Source of the DNA: an uncultured Lachnospiraceae bacterium
GTDB taxonomy: Bacteria > Bacillota > Clostridia > Lachnospirales > Lachnospiraceae
Reading direction: 5' to 3'
Assembly: GCA_945492935.1 (NCBI GenBank)
Contig: CALYVE010000045.1
Span: forward strand, 1-9,296
Length of the DNA: 9,296 bases
The notes beneath the pieces are model-generated. The model was not told where the DNA came from and made no database searches. It worked only from the letters and a program-made list of their open reading frames with translations. The position numbers and the translations under genes were made by a program. Of this stretch, positions 6,163-9,296 are shown piece by piece; the first letter of the stretch is position 1; the number at the start of each line of letters is the position of its first letter.

Positions 6163-8289
6163 GTGGGAATGGATAAAAAATTTTTTGAAAAACCTGAAAA
6201 TTATTATAACCGTGAGATGAGCTGGCTCCAGTTTAATTATCGAATTTTAGATGAAGCAAAGGATAAGACGATTCCGCTTTTTGAACGTTTGAATTTCCTT
6301 AGCATTACCGAATCAAATCTATCGGAATTTTTCATGGTGCGTGTTGCATCGTTGATTGATCTTGTACATGCAGGTGTTAAAAAGAAGGATATCGCAGGAC
6401 TTACTCCGCAGGAGCAGCTGGACCTTATTATTCCGGAGACAAAGAATATGCAAAATGCACAGTACAATACACTGAATCGTTCTTTGATTCCTGCACTTGA
6501 GAAGGAAGGACTTAAGCTTGTAAAAAGCTATGCGGATTTGACCGAACGACAGGCAAAATTCGTGGATAAATATTTTGAGAAGGAAGTTTATCCGGTACTT
6601 ACACCTATGGCGGTTGATTCGTCAAGACCATTTCCACTTATTAGCAACAAATCCCTGAATATCGGAGCATTAATTCATGACAAAAAGAAGGATGTTATTG
6701 ATATTGCAACCGTTCAGGTGCCATCTGTCCTTGCAAGAGTTGTTGAACTTCCTGTTGAAGGAGACGTTCGGGAAATCATTTTGCTCGAAGAAATTATCAA
6801 GAAAAATCTCAACAAATTATTTCTTAATTATGAGATTGTCTGTGCACATGCATATCGAATTATGCGTAATGCAGATCTTGCAATCGATGAGGATGACGCT
6901 GCTGATTTGTTAAAGGAGATTGAAAAGCAGATTAAAAAGCGTGCCTGGGGTGAAGTTATCAAGCTTGAGGTGGATGCGGATATCGATAAGCATCTGTTGA
7001 AAGAATTGAAGAAGCAGCTGCAGGTTTCTTCCGAGGCTGTTTATTATGTGAATGGTCCGCTTGATTTGACATTCCTTTCCAAAGTCCGAGGCCTTTCCGG
7101 ATTTGATCATTTAAAGAACAAAAAGTATACACCACAGCCTGTGAAAGGGCTTGATTTGGATGAGAATATTTTTGACCAGATCAAGAAGAAGGATATTTTG
7201 CTTCATCATCCATACGATGAATTTACACCGGTTATCGAGCTGATTAAGCAGGCGGCAATTGATCCAAATGTTCTGGCGATCAAACAGACATTATATCGCG
7301 TCAGCGGAAATTCTCCAATCGTCGCAGCACTTGCCCTTGCAGCTGAAAAGGGCAAGCAGGTTACTGTACTTGTTGAGCTTAAGGCCCGTTTCGATGAGGA
7401 AAATAATATTAACTGGGCACGGAAACTGGAAAAAGCCGGATGCCACGTTATTTATGGCTTGGTTGGTCTGAAGACGCATTCAAAAATAGCACTTATTGTT
7501 CGAAAGGAAGAGTCGGGCATTAAGCGATATGTACATCTTGGTACAGGTAATTATAATGATATTACAGCGCGATTATACACGGATACAGGTATGCTTACCG
7601 CTTCGGATTCGATTGGAGAGGATGCAACGGCAGTATTTAATATGTTGTCAGGTTATTCCGAACCGCCATCTTGGAATAAGCTTCTTGTGGCACCGATTTG
7701 GATGAAAAACCGTTTCCTTGCCATGATAAAGAGAGAAACAGAGAATGCTGCAAACGGCAAGAAGGCGCGCATAGTAGCGAAGATGAATTCTCTTTGTGAT
7801 CCAATGATTATCAGGGCACTTTATGAGGCATCTTGTGCCGGGGTTCAGATTGAACTTATTATTCGAGGCATTTGTTGTCTGAAGGCAGGCGTGAAGGGAT
7901 TATCGGAGAATATTACTGTTCGTTCCATTGTTGGAAACTTCCTTGAGCATGCAAGAATTTTCTATTTCTACAATGATGGATTTGAAGATGTTTATATGGG
8001 CAGTGCAGACTGGATGCCAAGAAACCTTGATAAGCGTGTCGAAATTACCTTCCCGGTAGAGGATGAGGATCTCAAGAAACGCGTAATTGACATATTAAAT
8101 ATTCAGTTAGCAGATACTTTGAAGGCACATATTATGCAGCCAGATGGCACCTATGCAAAGATTGACCTTCGTGGAAGAGAGAAATTATCTGCACAAAGCT
8201 ATTTCTGCAAACAGGCAATGGGAAACCAGCATTCGGATGCAGATACAACATCGTCACGTATCTTTGTTCCAAGAACAAAGGGTGAATAA
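6163..8289 (+). CDS. ppk1: Polyphosphate kinase 1
   Basis: A 708-residue enzyme that reversibly moves the gamma phosphate of ATP onto inorganic polyphosphate. The N-terminal domain opens with YYNREMSWLQFNYRIL (about 14-29) and FLSITESNLSEFFMVR (about 45-60). The phospholipase-D-like catalytic half includes HHPYDEF, IKQTLYRVSG, ELKARFDEENN, LKTHSKIAL with His439, matching the autophosphorylated His435 of E. coli PPK, then HLGTGNYN, and FLEHARIFYF with His596, matching E. coli His592. YMGSADWMPRNLDKR follows. Length is normal for PPK1 and no motif is missing. The GTG start is chosen on ribosome-site spacing; ATG at 6169 would shorten it by two residues. It begins with no gap after the Ppx gene, so coupled translation is likely. 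E. coli has the same pair in the opposite order (ppk-ppx). An inverted repeat lies within the gene at 7330-7356. Confidence 0.97.
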   Translation: MGMDKKFFEKPENYYNREMSWLQFNYRILDEAKDKTIPLFERLNFLSITESNLSEFFMVRVASLIDLVHAGVKKKDIAGLTPQEQLDLIIPETKNMQNAQYNTLNRSLIPALEKEGLKLVKSYADLTERQAKFVDKYFEKEVYPVLTPMAVDSSRPFPLISNKSLNIGALIHDKKKDVIDIATVQVPSVLARVVELPVEGDVREIILLEEIIKKNLNKLFLNYEIVCAHAYRIMRNADLAIDEDDAADLLKEIEKQIKKRAWGEVIKLEVDADIDKHLLKELKKQLQVSSEAVYYVNGPLDLTFLSKVRGLSGFDHLKNKKYTPQPVKGLDLDENIFDQIKKKDILLHHPYDEFTPVIELIKQAAIDPNVLAIKQTLYRVSGNSPIVAALALAAEKGKQVTVLVELKARFDEENNINWARKLEKAGCHVIYGLVGLKTHSKIALIVRKEESGIKRYVHLGTGNYNDITARLYTDTGMLTASDSIGEDATAVFNMLSGYSEPPSWNKLLVAPIWMKNRFLAMIKRETENAANGKKARIVAKMNSLCDPMIIRALYEASCAGVQIELIIRGICCLKAGVKGLSENITVRSIVGNFLEHARIFYFYNDGFEDVYMGSADWMPRNLDKRVEITFPVEDEDLKKRVIDILNIQLADTLKAHIMQPDGTYAKIDLRGREKLSAQSYFCKQAMGNQHSDADTTSSRIFVPRTKGE
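7330..7356 (+). repeat. Perfect 9-bp inverted repeat inside ppk
   Basis: CTTGCCCTT at 7330-7338 and AAGGGCAAG at 7348-7356 are exact reverse complements around a 9-base loop. The arms encode part of LALAAEKGK in the catalytic half of PPK. No T-run follows, so it is not an intrinsic terminator. It may be chance or an mRNA hairpin. Confidence 0.6.
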
Positions 8290-8305
8290 ACAAATAAAAT
8301 AAGTC

Positions 8306-8314
8306 AAAGGAGGA
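8306..8314 (+). promoter_or_regulatory. Strong ribosome binding site for the purine permease
   Basis: AAAGGAGGA is a near-perfect match to the 16S rRNA tail. It lies 7 bases before GTG at 8322 and 16 bases before ATG at 8331, which favours the GTG start. The 32-bp gap after ppk is too short for a purine riboswitch, and no terminator is seen in it. Confidence 0.7.
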
Positions 8315-8321
8315 CGAGAGC

Positions 8322-9296
8322 GTGGAAAACATGTTCAAAATTAAAGAAAGAGGATCAACGGTTAAAACAGAGATCTTTGCGGGTATTACAACATTCTTCG
8401 CAATGGCTTACATTGTTTTCGTTAATCCGAATCAGGTTGCAGCAGAGGGTGCTAACGGATGGTTAGTGGCACTTGGAGCAGACGCAGCAGAGATGGGTAA
8501 AATCTGGAATTCTGTATATATTGCTTCTATTCTCGTTGCAATTATTGGTACATTGATGATGGCCTTTATTGCTAACATGCCTTTTGCACAGGCTTGCGGC
8601 ATGGGTCTTAATTCATTCTTCTGTACGATTTTCGTATCCGGAGCGTTCTTTGCAGGCGCAAACGTTACGACCGGATATCAGGCAGGTCTTGTTATCATTT
8701 TCATTTCAGGACTTGTATTCTTAATACTTTCTGTTACCGGTCTTAGAGCATACATTGCAAAGGCAATGCCGGACTGCCTGAAAAAGTCTATTTCAGCAGG
8801 TATTGGTCTTTTTATCGCATTAATCGGTTTTAAGAATGCCGGCATTATTGAGGACAATCCTTACACATTTGTGCAGTTCTTCGATTTCCACGGAAGAATT
8901 CAGGCTGCTAAGGATGGTGCCATTACTTCGACAGAGGCTTGGCACACAATTGTTCCTGTACTTGTGGCATTAATCGGTATATTGGTTATTGCTATTCTTT
9001 CGAAGTATGGTATTAAGGCAAGTGTAATTATTGGTATTGTTATTTCGACAATTCTCTATTGGGTATTTATGGGTCAGACTCCTGACTTTGACGTAAGCGG
9101 TATTGGTCAGTCATTTAAGGATTTCGGCGAGGTTGGTTTCCTTGGTTTATTCAATGGAGATGCATGGGATGCTGCCTTTAACAGTTCCTATGTTGGTGGT
9201 GTATTCTCAGCGATTATGTTAATCATCGCTTTTTGTCTTGTAGATATGTTCGATACAATCGGAACTCTGATCGGTGTTTCATCAAAAGCCAATATG
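8322..9296 (+). CDS. AzgA-type NCS2 purine permease, N-terminal part (cut by window end)
   Basis: The first 325 codons of an inner-membrane transporter, open to the last base. AzgA-family members (PbuG/PbuO of Bacillus, AdeP/GhxP of E. coli) import hypoxanthine, guanine or adenine with protons. Supporting motifs are TEIFAGITTFFAMAYIVFVNP (about 16-36), MPFAQACGMGLNSFF (86-100) and VDMFDTIGTLIGVSSKAN (307-324), a hallmark of the family. Hydrophobic spans lie near residues 20-36, 64-84, 95-112, 120-140, 157-175, 208-227, 231-249 and 293-308. The GTG start fits the strong ribosome site better than ATG at 8331. Cys92 stands where relatives usually have Pro (APGMGLN). It follows ppk by 32 bp and probably shares its transcript. 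The exact base transported cannot be told, and the C-terminal third lies outside the window. Confidence 0.93.
   Translation, partial: MENMFKIKERGSTVKTEIFAGITTFFAMAYIVFVNPNQVAAEGANGWLVALGADAAEMGKIWNSVYIASILVAIIGTLMMAFIANMPFAQACGMGLNSFFCTIFVSGAFFAGANVTTGYQAGLVIIFISGLVFLILSVTGLRAYIAKAMPDCLKKSISAGIGLFIALIGFKNAGIIEDNPYTFVQFFDFHGRIQAAKDGAITSTEAWHTIVPVLVALIGILVIAILSKYGIKASVIIGIVISTILYWVFMGQTPDFDVSGIGQSFKDFGEVGFLGLFNGDAWDAAFNSSYVGGVFSAIMLIIAFCLVDMFDTIGTLIGVSSKANM

Noticed and set aside
8290..8321. Purine riboswitch ahead of the permease
   Set aside because: The gap is only 32 bases, too short for the aptamer, and contains no paired stems.

Overview
The window is about 9.3 kb of densely packed, single-strand chromosomal DNA. 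It looks like an anaerobic Firmicute of the Lachnospiraceae type (Roseburia/Eubacterium/Butyrivibrio-like). I infer this from the moderately A+T-rich composition, strong GGAGG-type ribosome binding sites, short gaps between genes, and protein sequences that resemble Clostridia versions of these families. No alignment was run. All eight main genes lie on the + strand. I see no tRNA, rRNA, CRISPR array, insertion sequence or clear intrinsic terminator.

Positions 1-70 may hold the last codons of an upstream gene. The first block (81-4573) is a membrane-anchored polysaccharide deacetylase followed by a folate biosynthesis run: folC (folyl/dihydrofolate synthase), a small HD-domain phosphohydrolase, folP (dihydropteroate synthase) and a fused folB-folK (dihydroneopterin aldolase plus HPPK). 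Gaps are 11-28 bp, as expected for one transcript. Together these enzymes take dihydroneopterin through hydroxymethyl-dihydropterin and dihydropteroate to (polyglutamylated) dihydrofolate. GTP cyclohydrolase (folE) and a recognisable dihydroneopterin-triphosphate phosphatase are not in the window. The HD protein sits where a missing phosphatase could be.

The second block (4627-9296) is a Ppx/GppA-family protein, polyphosphate kinase (ppk1) abutting it with no intergenic base, and the first 325 codons of an AzgA-type (NCS2) purine permease that runs off the window end. A 53-bp gap with a perfect TTGACA box separates the two blocks, so a second promoter is possible. This block points to polyphosphate turnover, perhaps with (p)ppGpp and purine supply.

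Most of the window is housekeeping metabolism. The parts most worth a second look are the HD protein with its Cys cluster inside the folate operon, the Asp-to-Tyr change in the first phosphate-binding motif of the Ppx protein, the Pro-to-Cys change in the permease, and a 9-bp perfect inverted repeat inside ppk.
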